Assembly: GCA_030540495.1 (NCBI GenBank)
Contig: JAUNWC010000119.1
Span: 1-5,574, forward strand
Reading direction: 5' to 3'
DNA: 5,574 bases
Source of the DNA: Bacteroidota bacterium
GTDB taxonomy: Bacteria; Bacteroidota; Bacteroidia; Bacteroidales; P3
Part shown: one piece after another, positions 5,506 through 5,574 of the stretch
Position numbering within the stretch: position 1 is the stretch's first letter
Layout: each line of letters begins with the position of its first letter
Made by a program: the position numbers and the translations under genes
The notes under the pieces: generated by a model
The model's database searches: none
What the model was told of the DNA's origin: nothing
The model's input: only the letters and a program-made list of their open reading frames with translations

Positions 5506-5574
5506 TTATCTAACAAGCATTTCTTTCAAAACCTTTGCATCGGCATCAGAAACAGTCGTATAAGAACAAAGAAT
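5506..5574 (-). CDS. rpmI: 50S ribosomal protein L35 (bL35), C-terminal fragment
   Basis: Only the last 22 codons and a TAA lie in the window, and the frame is open to the right edge. The fragment reads ILCSYTTVSDADAKVLKEML then V-R. It fits the C-terminus of Bacteroidota L35, where L-C plus a Y/S-T-T-V stretch is followed by a short helix ending in K-x-L-L or similar. Position supports this, because rpmI directly precedes rplT in nearly all bacteria (infC-rpmI-rplT). L35 is a small basic 50S protein of about 65 residues, so roughly 43 residues are missing to the right. The call rests on a short match plus synteny. Confidence 0.75.
   Translation of the reverse strand: MLCSYTTVSDADAKVLKEMLVR

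Overview
The window looks like ordinary chromosomal DNA from a low-GC member of the Bacteroidota. Three things point there. The L20 protein carries the N-V-W-T-V-A-K-N stretch followed by W-E-K-G, which I associate with Bacteroidota L20. The partial L35 tail resembles Bacteroidota L35. Two intergenic regions contain the phylum's promoter boxes (TTTG about 20 bases before TAnnTTTG), and most genes outside the ribosomal block lack a clear Shine-Dalgarno sequence. I cannot assign an order or genus.

Layout: one gene reads rightwards and everything else reads leftwards. Positions 1-1109 (+) hold the 3' part of a secreted-type or repeat-type protein that I cannot name. It converges on a leftward gene group at a shared bidirectional terminator (1118-1144). 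The leftward group, in transcription order, is a two-domain Asp/Ala-exchanger-family (YidE/YbjL-like) membrane transporter with a pair of RCK_C domains (4462-2804), an exported thioredoxin-fold protein with a C-x-x-C site (2797-2318), a small basic protein of uncertain family (2247-1888), and a WaaE-like family 2 glycosyltransferase (1886-1143). Gaps inside this group are 6, about 70 and 1 bases. A promoter with both boxes lies before the transporter (4535-4566), and a second, weaker one lies before the small protein (2275-2301). They could be one operon with an internal promoter or two overlapping units.

Positions 4603-5574 hold the end of a ribosomal protein operon, also leftward: the last 22 codons of rpmI (L35), then rplT (L20), then rplS (L19), closed by a strong 13-bp intrinsic terminator. 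The 104-base gap between rpmI and rplT contains a perfect 9-bp inverted repeat, a candidate site for L20 autoregulation.

No mobile element, CRISPR array, tRNA or rRNA is visible, and no stretch over 300 bases lacks a gene. I see no clear new multi-gene system. The items most worth a second look are the small unclassified protein, the rpmI-rplT intercistronic hairpin, and the inverted repeat lying on the transporter promoter.
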